Shown: positions 24,638-37,413, counted from the first letter of the stretch. The stretch: 64,000 nucleotides of DNA from Synaphobranchus kaupii (GCA_029718625.1 CM056395.1:24892773-24956772); one strand, 5' to 3'. Notes: generated by a model not told the origin, from the letters alone. A program made the numbers and translations.

Positions 24638-24752
24638 TTGGAATGATGTGGTCACTGGCTTGGAATGGTACTGTTAGGTTTTGGAATGCTATGATTTGCT
24701 TGGGAATGTGACCACCAAATTGGGAACACAACCACTGTATTGGGCATGTGAA
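24638..24752 (-). repeat. Degenerate 20-bp tandem repeat, inverted relative to 20131-20370
   Basis: Five to six units approximating TGACCACTGACTTGGGAATG, the reverse complement of the 20131 array's unit, again with a 20-bp period. Confidence 0.75.
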
Positions 24753-25874
24753 CTCAATTGAAAAGAGTAACAAAAGAGTTTAACTTAAAAGGTACAGACA
24801 AGTGAATACTTGAACAAATTAAGATGCACTAATGCATTGATGCACTACTCAATTTGATTCAGGGCAAATGGCTTTGAGTAAATGAAATGAAACTTTACCG
24901 AGCAAATGTGGGAGTCACTTTAATCCCTGATGTTTAGAGATGATGTTAAAGCCAGAGGCCCACTGGAGGTCAACAGTTCCTCTGAGTTGTCCCGAGTGAC
25001 ATAGCATTAAACAGCCACATTATAGGCTTCTGCTTCTGTGGCTTATGAATGCTATTGTGATAAATCACATCCAGACATGTAATATCTGAGATGGAATGGT
25101 TTTCATGAAAGTCTAATGTACTGCATAGCTGCTGCCCGGTACACAATACAGTGGAAAAAGTCATTTTTACTGTTTACTGATAGCAAAGTCTGATAGCAAA
25201 GTACATTAGCAACACAACGGGAAAGCTCACATTATTCTGCCGATATGGGCTGTGTGAGCGAAAATTTTGATTACAAAACATCACATACAATATTAAGACT
25301 TGGTTTATGATGGTAAAGAAAGAATAAGTACATAGTGCTGCATCATATGCTTTGATTAAAGTGATGGCAGTCATGCCGTGTGTAGCTGTGGTGTTCTCTC
25401 CTGTGTGCAGAGGACATGATCTATGGAGCATTCCAGGAATGCGAGTTTAGGTTAGCCTGCCTCTCAGTCAACACTGTCCCCCCATTGCTGGCCAGAGAAG
25501 GTGACAGAAGTCACTCAAAAGAACCTATACAATATAATCATTAAAAGTTCTGGTAAAAAAGTATCCAGTTCAGACAAAAACAAAACCACGTCTATTGTTC
25601 CTAATAGAGAGAGGACAGACTGTACGTCTCTTCTTATGCTTGTGTTGTATTCTTGCAAACTTCCAGCATGCAAACACATGCACGCAGGGCCAGCCGATAG
25701 CTATTGTAAACCAGGGGGAGGGGCATGGGGGTTGTTGGGGGGGCCTCCACACAGATAGGACTGTAGGAGATCGCCTATGTCGTCGAAGCCTAGAACTGGA
25801 TCAGCACACACAGTGCTACAGAAATTAATCATCTCTTTCCAGCTGTAATCTTGTTTTCTTTCTCTCTTTCGCCA

Positions 25875-25882
<8 letters not shown>

Positions 25883-25932
<50 letters not shown>
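25883..25932. repeat. (CA)n microsatellite
   Basis: Perfect CA run of about 25 units preceded by a TC-rich tract. Confidence 0.97.
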
Positions 25933-25934
<2 letters not shown>

Positions 25935-27130
25935 GAGCACACTAGCACGTTGACATGGACAGGTAGTTGATTCCACGTTCTTGATACCGGGTTGTACAGG
26001 AATTTTTGCTATGTGGTGCCTATGTTTTGTGGGGAGTTTTTTTTACTTCCTAATCGGACGTTCTACCAGCATATCTTGCAAGTTCAGTAAAAGTTCAGAA
26101 GTTATTTCATTTATTATTGTATTTAATACAATTTTTTAATGATGACTATGATTGTATAATATCACCAATATTCCAAATTAAAAATAAAATAAATAAAATC
26201 TATTGTTATAGCTGTACCCAGGTAAGATGGCCGCCAAATTGTTCCATTTCAGAATTCCAAATTACTATTACATTACCTGATATGTCACATCTATTGTTCT
26301 ATATCTATGTTTGCAGCATTGAATGAACATTCATACTTACTGAGTGTTATTTCAATATGTCACAGGAGGGTTGTCTTTCAGTGAATATTGGTAGTTTATC
26401 CAATCTCCTGAAAGGTGCTACTTGGGTTTAAACTCGCGAGGATTTAAAATATGTTTAAAAAAATCCTCCAGCGGCTTGGAAGGTGCTGTACAGAGCAATA
26501 AATAGCACTCACAGTCACAGGCCGTGACACAAAACGTGATAATTACAGCACGCACACACCTCGCTCTACAAGAACTCACTCGAAAACTCAAGCAAGAGAG
26601 CTAAATCAGGACAAAATCATGCAGCGTATGCCAAGCTTTAGGGTGTGCCAAAAAGCCATGCATTAATATCCAAATACCTATATTACGACTGTGGATGGTT
26701 TCTATAGCCATCACCTTCTGAATATGAAGTCTGAAAATAAATAAGTATAAAAAAGTATAAATATAAATAAAGTATAAATAAATATTTAAATAATCATCAT
26801 CAATTCTTGCATCAGGGTTTTCTAAAAAGTAAATAACTTCCTGTGATGTGCAATTTTGCTTGATTTTTTTTTGTTAAGTAAATATTTTGTTTACAGTTCA
26901 ATGTTTTAACACTTAACTGCATCTATACATTTTAATAATTGGCTGGATATTTGGATATTCAAAATATGAACATCTCTATCGCTCTCTCTCCCTGCTCTTT
27001 GCATTCGCTATTGTATACGTATGTTATTATAACACATACACACAGGCTTGCAGTTAAAACACCAGCACGGAGATGTGGAGCGTGCACTTTTGCAAGCCTT
27101 TGATTCCTAATATAGCTCTAAGTACTGGAA
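25933..27130. other. Intergenic, nothing recognised
   Basis: A/T-rich sequence with AAATA-type simple repeats near 26740-26800. No gene supported. Confidence 0.45.
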
Positions 27131-27136
27131 GGAAGA

Positions 27137-27406
27137 TCAATCCAGGAACTCCTGACCACGGAGGCCTCTCTGCTCCTGTTCTTCGTCCTCCTCCTCCTCC
27201 TCCTCCTCATCCACACTCCCAGTGGAGGGACCCCTGCGGGCAAGTCTGACTTCAGACACTGGCGGAGGCGAAAGGAGTTTATTTAGCTTAAACTGGGAAA
27301 GCTCTTCCACCGTCATTATTCCCTCCAGTGATAATAAACATCCCATAAAAGTCTTTGGCAAGGAATCCTCCGCACACTTGCAGGAGCCACTGAACATTCC
27401 GGCCAC
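27137..27406 (-). CDS. Unassigned acidic ORF, doubtful
   Basis: 89 codons ending EEEEEEDEEQEQRGLRGQEF-LD-stop, preceded by MTVEELSQFKLNKLL. The Glu run comes from a CTC/CCT repeat. I see no convincing acceptor upstream and no partner exons. It could be a transposase N-terminus relic, a lost terminal exon or chance. I do not recognise a family. Confidence 0.15.
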   Translation of the reverse strand: MAGMFSGSCKCAEDSLPKTFMGCLLSLEGIMTVEELSQFKLNKLLSPPPVSEVRLARRGPSTGSVDEEEEEEEDEEQEQRGLRGQEFLD

Positions 27407-27477
27407 ACGTGAAGCCCTATTTCATTTATTATTGGAATATAGTAACCTTCTAAGACCCGGAAATTCTTCTTTTGTTT

Positions 27478-27660
27478 TGTCCCCTGTAGGGGACATGGGT
27501 CTCTGGTCTCTCTGATCTCAAGAGCCATATGTTCTACTATGCTGAAACCTATACTACAAGGGGCATTCAATAAAAATAAAATAAATAGTATTGGAAATAT
27601 CTTCACTGTAACACGTTCCTGAAATCCAACACTTGTATTATGTAAAAAAAAAAATTTAAT
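27478..27660 (+). repeat. Dispersed repeat, copy 3
   Basis: Begins GTCCCCTGTAGGGGACATGG, then CTGATCTCAAGAGCCATATG and CCTATACTACAAGGGGCATT. It matches copies 2 and 5 along its length. Confidence 0.7.
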
Positions 27661-27828
27661 ACTTAAGGAGGAAATTAAGTATAACAAAAGTGGGAAAAAT
27701 CATATTTAAGGATGCACAGACAAAGAGAGCAACTGCCCATCTTTTATAATAATTTTTCCAAATAGCAAATTAAGTAGCTTTTTTTCAGTGTAATTGAAAT
27801 GAGTGGATATTTTGATCATTTATATAAC

Positions 27829-28640
27829 CTGCTGAGACCCAACAGAAAAAAAGTCTGTTTTTTAATGTTTTTTGCTGACGAAAACAGTGACGATATTTTC
27901 AAAAATATAATTTATTATATTTTTTATTGAATGTCCCTTGTATTGTAGGTATCAACACTACAACACAACCCCTGCTGAGGTCACTCCACTGGCTGCCGGT
28001 CGTGGCCAGGTTCAGGTTTAAAGTTCTGGCAGGGCTTAATCCAGCACTATGTTCCTGTTCGACCACTTCGCTCTGCTACAGCAGGGCAACTCGCACTCCC
28101 CCCCCCCCTCCGTCTCAACGGCTCTCGCTCGTCCTGACTGCGGAGCTTTTCCACCCTGGCTCCCCAGTGGTGGAACGAACTCCCCATTCCCCTACGTTCT
28201 ACTCTAACCCTGCCTGCATTCCGTCATGGCCTGAAGACACACCTCTTCAGACTCCACCTTGACTGATATACCAATCTAGGACCTTTTCTCATAGTACCTG
28301 TACCCTGTGTTTTTTTATCTGTAACTGTTTGATGTAGTTTAGAATAGTATTTAGAATAAGATTATAGCATATCTGATTTACCCACAGCTTACTGTGAACT
28401 ACACTCAGTGTTCATTATTAGGGATAGCTGCTACATTATGAGAAGGATGTGCTTTGTCTAATCTGTTCTGTAGTTGCTTCGATGACCTTCTGTATGCACT
28501 TATTGTATGTCGCTTTGGATAAAAGCATCTGCTAAATAAATGAATGTAAAAACAAAAAGAATGTAACATAGTAGATTATATGGTTCTTGAGATTACGTCC
28601 AGAGACTCATGTCCCCTATAGGGGATACAATTTAATTTCC
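27829..28640 (-). repeat. Dispersed repeat, copy 4, split by a LINE
   Basis: Left part (27829-27947) ends GAATGTCCCTTGTATTGTAG. The right part resumes at about 28566 with CATAGTAGATTATATGGTTC and ends CCCCTATAGGGGAT. Aligned to copy 3 in reverse, the two halves join at the point where the LINE sits. Confidence 0.75.
27948..28565 (+). mobile_element. LINE 3' fragment (L2/CR1-like)
   Basis: Reads LRSLHWLPVVARFRFKVL, then after a frame change WNELPIPLRSTL and LKTHLFRLHLD, typical of the C-terminal end of L2/CR1-type reverse transcriptases in fish. The 3' end TCGCTTTGGATAAAAGCATC then TGCTAAATAAATG is the familiar LINE/SINE tail. 5'-truncated and frameshifted. Confidence 0.85.
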
Positions 28641-29494
28641 AGGTTTTAGGATATACATATAAGGCTTTTCCATACTTCATTGGTCTACATCTGAAATTAT
28701 CAGTTCAGTGTAGGATACACAAGTGATACACTTTATAATGGCATGCAGTGTCTCATTAACAAGTCAGCATTCTGTTAGGCATGTCTGAAACGTCCTTCAC
28801 CAGGGACTCTGACGCTCCAGGAACTGAACCGCCGACAACCTTCCCTACCCCCTGCCGGCTCCAGTGTCAGCCTCCACACCACAGCAGGGACTTGTTTCCC
28901 GGTCTGTGGCAAAGACCCAACGATCTTTTTAATTTGTCATAGATAGGACTTGACTGGAGGCTTTCCCCCCCCAAATCACAAGCAAAATGATTTGGCAAAA
29001 AGGTGAAGGAAAAAAAAAAAACAGGACGTTGTTGAGCAAAGTGGCTCTTCACACTTTCTGCTCTGTGGCAACATGCTGCGATGTGAAACTGGCAGCCCTT
29101 TCATAGCTCGTATGTCATTCATACGTGACATTTATTGCGCTTGCCTGGCATCCTGTCTTTGATCCATCAAGAACAGAGAATTACCTGGTGATTAAAATAC
29201 GCCCTAAAGGCCGCCGTCGTTCAACATGCAAATACTTGTTCTTACCTCATGTATTATGTTTAAAATGGCACACAGGCAATCATTCATGCACACTGTATAG
29301 GCCTATGTATTACTTTTTTTTTTGTAAATTTACATTTCCCCAAAATTCATAATTCTGTTTAGCTAAAAAAAATTAAAAATAATGAAAAGCAGTTACGAAT
29401 CATTAAAGAGAAAAGTATGCGAATAATAAATAACTCATTTGACAGGAACTCTCATCCAGAGCAACTTACACAGCTTGCATTCACTCATTTATAT

Positions 29495-29632
29495 TATATT
29501 ATATTCACTTATGTTTGTTTGTGTGTTGTGGGTCTGCCCCACTGTCTGTCTTTTTTGTTGTTGCTGGTGGCTACAACTGAAGTTCCCTCACGGGAAAATA
29601 AAAGTTATTCTATTCTATTCTATTCACTTATA
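29495..29632 (+). mobile_element. Retroposon 3' end ending in (TATTC)n
   Basis: TTGTTGTTGCTGGTGGCTAC, then CAACTGAAGTTCCCTCACGG and AATAAAAGTTATTCTATTC. The reverse complement of the same sequence is at 45200-45330. Probably the tail of a Rex1/CR1-type LINE. Confidence 0.7.
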
Positions 29633-29704
29633 GAGCTGCACATTTTACTGAATTGCAGCTCAGATTTAGATGGCAATGGCCATCTGGGAACTGAATCCTC
29701 AGTT

Positions 29705-29880
29705 ACAGGCATTTATCTGACTCTCTTATCCAGAGCGTCTTAACACAGCTTTTTATTTTTTTTACATGTCTTTATACAGCTGGATATATACTGAAGCAAT
29801 TTAGGTGAAGTTCCTACCTGGGAATCGACCCTGCAACCTTTCGGTTCCCTAACCATTATACTACACTGGCTGCTACACTA
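29705..29880 (-). mobile_element. tRNA-derived SINE, reverse orientation
   Basis: Minus strand reads CAGTGTAGTATAATGGTTAG (A-box region), GGTTGCAGGGTCGATTCCCA (B box), then a body ending near CTCTGGATAAGAGAGTCAG. This matches the widespread fish tRNA-SINE architecture. Confidence 0.75.
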
Positions 29881-30422
29881 GGAATTCCCTGATCTTTATT
29901 CTACAGTGCTGCCCCTAGTTGTCTTTCACCGGTTACAAAATTGAGCAGGTGAACGTCAACACTTCATTAATGCGAATGTGCTGACATTACATAAATGTGT
30001 AGGGATGAATGCTTGCACACAAAAATAGCATCATGGAGGAACATATATACTGGTTAGGCTAAATATACACTATATATTATCACTGTTAAACCTTCACGTC
30101 CTTTCTGAGAAGCCAACAGTTATGTACGTTGGATCATCCCCAAGCCAAAAGCTGGTCTATTAATCGCTTAAATAAAAATGGCACAGTGATGTAGGTATAT
30201 CTTCATTCGGAGGGAGAACAGGTCTCTCCAAGCACTTCACAGGGGTTGGGTAGCTGGTGATAAAATGGCCCGTTCCTCTCAGAGGAGTCATTAACGTTGT
30301 GTAATGTTTTACTGGCAGTCAACGAGACATTACCATCTGCATGTTTAGTGTTTCACTGGCAGCCAAAGGAACTTTAAAATGAACATTTTACGGTTGTGTG
30401 GACATTTGTTTTCACTGTTTAG

Positions 30423-30426
30423 TTTT

Positions 30427-30457
<31 letters not shown>

Positions 30458-30460
30458 GGG
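30423..30460. repeat. T14-G24 homopolymer junction
   Basis: Fourteen T followed by twenty-four G. The G run could form quadruplexes and its length may be inaccurate. Confidence 0.95.
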
Positions 30461-30497
30461 CTTATGCCACAGTCACAGAATTAAAGTGTCTGCCGTT

Positions 30498-30500
<3 letters not shown>

Positions 30501-30541
<41 letters not shown>
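30501..30541. repeat. (GT)n microsatellite
   Basis: Perfect GT run about 40 bp beyond the G tract. Confidence 0.97.
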
Positions 30542-31872
30542 TGTCCGTCTTTCTGGTCACTTTCACATCAAGGACATCACCCAGGTGGGAGCTGCATTTA
30601 CTAAAATGGGAACAGATGACAGATTCAGGAACCATCACACAAAGTTGGCGACTGTTGGTTCGGGCCTTAAAACTTCAAAACTGCTTTCCACAGTTTAATT
30701 ATGATAATGAAAACCAACTACAGAACACCAACGCAGAGGACACAAGCTGGACAATATCAAATAGAAACACTCAACAAGCTTAATGTTCCACTGAGAAACA
30801 AGAGTAGTCACCAATGCAGATAACCACATGAATGTCCAAACACTGTGCTCTCAAACCACTTATTTTCTGTAATTAATCACAGCCAATGGGCGCTTACTAG
30901 AGTCAAAACCAATCAATGCTAAAGCAAAAATAAAAATCCCAATTGACCTTTGTCAAAAACATACTGGAAATACACTACAATACAACATATCAGTTTTTAA
31001 GCATTAATGGAACACTAAATAAATTATTCAAGTTTTCTTAATATTTACAATATCTTTTGAAAAACACTTGGTATGAGGAATTAATATTATTTCAAATCTG
31101 AGAAAGCTTCCTTTCTACAAGTGAAAAAAAATGTACTTAGGCATTCAAGTCCAGGCAGGTTTAAAAAGATTGTTCCCCAATGGTCAGGTACATTTCAGAT
31201 GCACTTAACATTTCAGTTAAACAAAAAAAAAATCCTCTGTATTATTTGCCATATACCTTGTTGTAAACTGCACTACGTTTATAAATGCTTTATAGTCCTG
31301 TCTGTACTTTGAGACGAGCTGTACCTAGAGCCAATACATCGAAGAGGCGGTCTCATAAATCCGTCACACAGCAGGAGTTTGCTAATGCCAAAATAATCAC
31401 ATAATCCCTTATTACTAATTACTTACTTCAGAGAAGCTCTTAAGTAGTTGGCTCTAACAATGCCCTGCATGGGGTAAATATAATCAGGCACAGGAACTCT
31501 GGAATAAAACGCATAACATTATGCTCTCAGCATTTCATAAGACCATTGCGATGTTCAGCTCAGACCTAAAGTGCCCATGAAACACTCATACTTCCTTAAA
31601 GAAATACAGCCTTGCCTTGAATCCATTATCTTGCAGGTGGTGGTGAATAAAAGCACAGTGTTGTTAACCATAGGAACTTTGGATTACAGTAAACAGAGAT
31701 GTCATTCTCAGTTTGAATCTGTGCGATGCTATTTGGGAGGGCCTTTTACTATGTTTAGACCTCCTTAAAAACCCAGGCCGCAACCTTATTTCCCACAGGG
31801 CAACGCGAGGAGCGCCACAACGACGTGCAGGGCTCGGGACAGCCCGGCGGGTCTCAAACGTCTGGGTCCGGG
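30542..31872. other. Region 3' of lurap1l
   Basis: Probably includes the lurap1l 3' UTR. I see no clear AATAAA on the minus strand near the stop. No other gene recognised. Confidence 0.5.
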
Positions 31873-32250
31873 TTATCCGAAGCAGTAGTATTCGTCCGGG
31901 TTCGCCTTCTTGTCTTTGCAGAGGGGGGTCTTGTCCGGGATGACGTGGATGGAGGGTTGGTCCGAGAAGCAGTCCTGTTCGGTGGGCGGGAGGTCCTCAG
32001 CCAGGGTGTCCAGGTAGCTGCCGATGGAGACGGCGTCCAGGCCGTCGCTGCCGTCGCGCAGGCTATCGTAGCTGCCCCTGAGGGAGGGGTCTTGGCTCTC
32101 CGACAGGCTGTACAGACTGCCTGCCAGGCTGCTCTCCCGGCTGCCTGCCAGGCCACCCCTTTCCTCCATCACCCACTTGATGGATTCGATCCCTTCATTG
32201 ATGGACAGCAGCTGCTGCATCAGTTTGATGTCGATTGCGCGGAGGCGGGC
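31873..32250 (-). CDS. lurap1l: lurap1l exon 2
   Basis: Acceptor AAATCAG|GCC, 125 codons, TAA. Carries the helix, the Ser-rich repeats and the C-terminal EYYCFG. Confidence 0.95.
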   Translation of the reverse strand, partial: ARLRAIDIKLMQQLLSINEGIESIKWVMEERGGLAGSRESSLAGSLYSLSESQDPSLRGSYDSLRDGSDGLDAVSIGSYLDTLAEDLPPTEQDCFSDQPSIHVIPDKTPLCKDKKANPDEYYCFG

Positions 32251-35143
32251 CTGATTTCCGACAAAACAAAACAAGACAAGACAAGACATTAAAAGACACA
32301 AGTCAAGTTTATTTTATTTTATTTAACCTTTGTTTATACAGGGCAGGTCGACTGAGCATGCAAATTATTTACAGCAACACCCCGTTAACCTCCCCCAATT
32401 ATTAAATACATTCAAATATTCACACGGCAGATACGATACCATGACGTCGTATAAATGAGCATGTAAATTACTAAAGTAAAACCCAGATTTTGTCAAATCA
32501 AACAACCAGGAACTCATTAGTTCTCCAATATGTTACCAAGACCTTTCTATGAACAATAATCACTACCTTCCCCAACTTCCAAGTATACAAACTATTTAAG
32601 CAGAATCCCATTCAACCCTCAAACTATACTTCTGAATGGACAGCTACATAGGTTAAGTAAACCCAGAGATTAAGCAATGTGGAGATGCTGTCAATGTATG
32701 CCATTGAATAGACTGCAAACCAAAGACAGATGCTGTGCGTATAGACTATTTATTTAGCCCTATGGTCTAACCTGTACAGCTGGTGTACTGTGCTTTCTCG
32801 GTAAGTTTAATCAAATACATCGCAGAGCACTTCACAAGTTGTAAATGCACGCTTCGGTGATTACGTTTCATTAAGTTTTTAACTATTAAGAAGCGACCGG
32901 TGTACAAGAGGGCAGTAAAAACGATGGTGCAGGTGGCTTTTATGGGGAAAATAATTAACACTGGTGCGGGCTTGACCGGTTTCACCTCGTGGAAAGGCCT
33001 TTCACATCAAAGACAAGGCTGGCCTCTTTTTGACCTCGTGAGTGAGCCGGGGTAGCGGCGACTTCAAGTAGTTATTCACATCTGCAGGAGTCCCGTTTCA
33101 ATAACATCTGCTGTCTGGGCCAATTCTGCCGCTGTGCCAAGAATGACATGCTCTCTGCCATCACCGTGAAATTACACCCGCGGTTCACTGCTATTCAACC
33201 ATGTACTTTGAGCAGTGCGTTCAAGCCGAAGCACGCAAGAACTATTCGCTACCAGTTCAATTATGTCCATGTTTCTGGGAACAATCAGGACTAGTTTACC
33301 ATTGTGAAACAGGAACCTGTGTAAACGTAACTCTTCACCTTTCTGGCCTGTACAGACTTACATAATCATAAAGAAACGCAAACTTGAGGGGTTATTCAGA
33401 ATAGTTATCAATGGTTTATCGGACAAAACAGCTGATGCCACCATTCCCAGAACGTTTCTCTGAGACATTAACATTGGTCTTGGATTTTTGCCACAACTAG
33501 CTTCACAACGAAAAGAGCTTCCTTAATGTTTGCATATCATTAAGGTGAATCATAAAATGAATACACAAGGCTACCACCCGCTCTTCTGCGGTCAGATAGC
33601 AAGAATATCCCATCCTATTTCATAAATCAGTGTTTGGCTCCACTTTCACTCAGAATTACCATATTGTGATAATTGATTGCAAAGTGGTTTATGATTTTTG
33701 AATGGCATTGCTTGGCAAGAAACACCTGCCAACCAATCATACCATTTAACACTTGTAATCTATTGTTACATTGCGTTTGCAATCTATCATGGTATGCTTC
33801 AATGAAAAAAGTGTTTAACAATCGAGGCCGGGCACTATGGCTCCACATAATTTGCACAAGTTCCCTACAACTTACCCACCTAAAATATTAAAGGCATTGG
33901 TAGCGGCAGTACATTATAATGGTTAAGATTGTATGTAAAAATGTAATCTGTGTAAACTGCTTTGGTTAAGAGTTTTTGTCAAATGCCATAATGTAACACA
34001 GACAATGTGTGGCTCTCTCTGAGACTACTGCCACAAGTCATTGTACCAGTGAAGTAAATGGCAGCCAGCATCTTGCATGCCCTATATAGCCTACCTCTCA
34101 AAATCATTCCTTCACCGTTTCAACAAATGTTGTGTTCATACAGGGTTTCAATGGTTGGCATTAAATGCATGCTAATGTGTTGTGTGCCGTAATTACAAGC
34201 TTACACTGTTTCCGTAAGCAATTATATGCTAGCTACCTCTGTGAATCAGTAACAACTACAATTGTGTGGATTTTACAAAGCACATAAAGGTTACTGGAAA
34301 CTTTTTCTGCACAGGATGTTCTTATAATCAGAACGCAAATTTAAATTAGCATGATTTGGCCAATGCTCTGTTGATGATTTAACAGCTAGTTCAGTTTATT
34401 GCCTGATTGTGTTTTATTGCGTTTATTGTGTTCAGTTCCAATCTCTTTTTTCGATGGCTTACAAACAGGATCACAGGCAACATGTCTCAAAAACTGATCA
34501 GGCAAAGCAGTCTCTGAGCTGCAACAGGAAACCATCAGTTATTTCTAATTTAACAGTCCTCAATAATTCATTTCCTAACCACACAAAGCGAGATTCCGGA
34601 GGTCAAGAGATCGGGTGGACATTTTCCATATTACTTTGTGCATCACAGAAGAGTTGTCTTGGTGAACAGCAGCCAGAAGACTTTTGACAAATGGCAGGAC
34701 TCTTATAGTGTTTTCAGGAACACTTCAGTAGGTCTGATAATGGGAGACCAGCTCGGAAGAACATTCTGGAAAATTTGGCTTAATGACACAGAACCGTGCC
34801 TGGAGTCTTTCGCAATGTGTTCAGCTCACAATGTGGTCAGTGTTTGCTTAATGATAGCTGCCACTATTAATGGCCAGGCCTTCTCACCATGACAGCTAAC
34901 AGCACGTATTCAATCTCCTCTAAGCTGACAAACTGAGACAAACAAGGAGAATGTAGTTCTGAAAATAGCCAGAAAGCCTTTCAAATTAAGCACACACACA
35001 CACAGTAATTCTGTAGGCCTGCTAAAAGTAGTAAGTGATTCTTTGTTTACAACATTATTTTGTTATTTTGGTGAAAACGGACCTGAAGAAACAGAAAATA
35101 ACACCAGTTCAGATTCAAACGCAAGGGCAAACGCGCGCGCACG

Positions 35144-35223
<80 letters not shown>

Positions 35224-36540
35224 AGGTTTTGTTGTGGCTTTAAATGTCTTATTGCTTTGCTTCTACAAGATATAGGACACCGGCTGCCCTTACGGTTATG
35301 AAAACACTTTGTCAGCAGATGTTACCATTGGTATTGTCTGCGCAATACTTTAACCTCTATGTCAGTGACATCAGTTGCATTGGGACGTGTCTCGTGCTAA
35401 CAGTGACGTATGGACTGCGTCACTGCTGTCACCTCTGTCGATAAATATCGCCGAATTTATGAGCTCTGTGAGTGGGTAAAGCCAATAGAGAAAATCAACA
35501 TGGATAGATTCAGATGAGACAATCATAATTATTTAGTGTAAACTATTCAGTTCGTGCATTTCTTTAAATATTATAGGACAGACCACCACATAAAGGTATC
35601 GTGCGTTATTTTGTTTTCATTAAAGTTAAACTACACTCAATGTAACTTTATTGTTGAGGAAACTGTAACCGCAACTGGCAAATTACCTACTTAAAGTTGG
35701 AGATGTGTGAATTCAGCAAACATACAAATTGGTGTTACAACATATTGCGAATCTCGCTCCTGGCCATGTAACAGATTTGGAAATTCCTCTTTTCTACCCC
35801 AAATGAGTGACACTAGAAATTGAGATTAGACATATCTGGTTACATAATGTAGCCTACAGCCTGAGTGGTGGAACAGTGGGTCAATGCACTTTTTCCAACA
35901 CGAGAAGACAGCTGGATCTAAGCCCAGAAATTTGCTCGCACTCATTTGTAAATATTGATGTATTCGTTTCGCCAAACAGGTTGACTCATTTCCTCAGTTG
36001 GAATAACATTCCAATTTCACAGCAATAACTAAAACGCGGTTTTTTTTTTTTAAATGCATCTCTAGAATCGCCAACTAACGCAAAGATAAAGGTGCCAGCA
36101 CATATCCTACTGAGAACAGGCATACAGGGGACCCAGCGAAACGCTAGTAAGGTATGTAGTCTACACAAGAAAGTGCTAAAGTAGGCTACACTGCAAACGA
36201 ATGTAGTCACCTCGCTTCCTACCATGATGTAAACTTATAAAGTTCATGACTGACAGCCGTTGTCTACATGTTAGCCAACACATATTGAGGTTTACCTCTC
36301 ATAGCACCCCACAGTAGCTAGGCTACTCACCATTTCTTGCTTAAGAAACGTCATCTTCCTCTGCAGGCGCACTGAAGCGTTTGTGGATTCCTGGTCAAAA
36401 GGGACAGACGGTGTCACCGGCGTTTCATCTACCGCGTCTTCCAGGCTCCCCTCCGTGATCGATCGGATGAGGCTCTCGGGGATTTTTCGTCCAAGCTTTG
36501 TCTCGATGTCCTTAAAGTCCAGACCGGCGTTATCGTCCAT
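31873..36540 (-). CDS. lurap1l: lurap1l, leucine-rich adaptor protein 1-like
   Basis: Two coding exons (36331-36540 and 31873-32250) joined by a 4.08-kb GT-AG intron, phase 0, give a complete 195-aa protein. The N-terminus has the family hallmark DFKDIETKLGRKIPESLIRS. The middle (about 61-100) is a predicted helical stretch, RLQRKMTFLKQEM then ARLRAIDIKLMQQLLSINEG. The C-terminal half is Ser-rich, with repeated SLxGS motifs, DGSDGLDAVSIGSYLDTLAE, and the conserved end EYYCFG. The human protein is somewhat longer because of a Gly/Ser expansion after the N-terminal block that is absent here. The related LURAP1 acts as an adaptor in NF-kB signalling and actomyosin dynamics (known); LURAP1L function is inferred. 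The start codon is followed by G at +4 and has G at -3. Confidence 0.95.
33897..33995 (+). mobile_element. Short SINE copy in the lurap1l intron
   Basis: Starts GTAGCGGCAGTACATTATAA and TGGTTAAGATTG (A-box-like) and ends GCTTTGGTTAAGAGTTTTTG, then TCAAATGCCATAATGTAA, a degraded form of the GCTTTGGATAAAAGC tail. The middle is deleted. Confidence 0.55.
35131..35222. repeat. (CG/CA)n microsatellite
   Basis: Starts ACGCGCGCGCACGCACGCAC and becomes pure CA for about 75 bp. Lies in the lurap1l intron. Confidence 0.97.
36331..36540 (-). CDS. lurap1l: lurap1l exon 1
   Basis: 70 codons from MDDNAGLDF to FLKQEM; donor ATG|GTGAGT. An upstream in-frame extension exists, but homology starts at this Met. 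Confidence 0.95.
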
Positions 36541-37294
36541 TGCACAAACAGCTGCGGATCTAGCAAAGATATATCTTCTATGTAAGCAGCACGTGATAAA
36601 CCGAACACAACTTCGCGCTGTCACCAAAAAGTAATTACCTACCTTGTAAATTAACACGTGAAAACAACTATTGGCTTCCAAAAGACGTGTCTAAACGTAG
36701 TTAGAAGTATCTAAGAAATGCCATGTTCTTTAAGGATCAAAATCTCACGTTTGAAGATACATGTTCATGCCGAAATAAAATCCTCAATTAGATAACATCA
36801 CCATTCACCCTTAAAAAGGAAACTATTCCAACTTAATGTTTGCTGAACCCCCTGGATGGGATGAGTATGTGAATTGCATCCATTTATGTCTCGCCAGTTG
36901 TTGCTGTGACTAGTCCATGGGGAACAGAGGTTAACAGCTCACAATGTGCGCTGCAACACTGCGCTTCCTCATCTGTTGAAACTTTACGCCCTCCGACAGG
37001 TGGGCAGCATTAGCCACGCCCACTTACCGTAAGTTTGCAAAAAGCGCACATTTCGCGAGGGCAACTGTGATTTTCATTTGAATAAAATTATTTACAAATG
37101 GCTTATTTGTGCATTAGTTCAACGATGACAACTCGAATCCTTTATAATAAAATCAAATAATCAAAATTGTAATTTTCATTAAGAAGATAATTGAACCACA
37201 CTGTTGGATGATTGCTATGAATTTATGATGGCGCATTATGGCAGTTTAAAAAATAGAGGTGAATCAAATCTCACACATCTCTCTCTCTCGCTCA

Positions 37295-37413
<119 letters not shown>

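Larger units (their letters stand above)
32251..36330 (-). other. lurap1l intron
   Basis: Single 4.08-kb intron. It contains a SINE-like copy near 33897-33995 and a 90-bp (CA)n. Nothing else recognised. Confidence 0.8.

Noticed and set aside
31825..32292. 155-aa plus-strand ORF and an overlapping minus-strand Ala/Thr-rich ORF
   Set aside because: Both overlap lurap1l exon 2 in other frames; the lurap1l frame has clear family motifs and splice sites.
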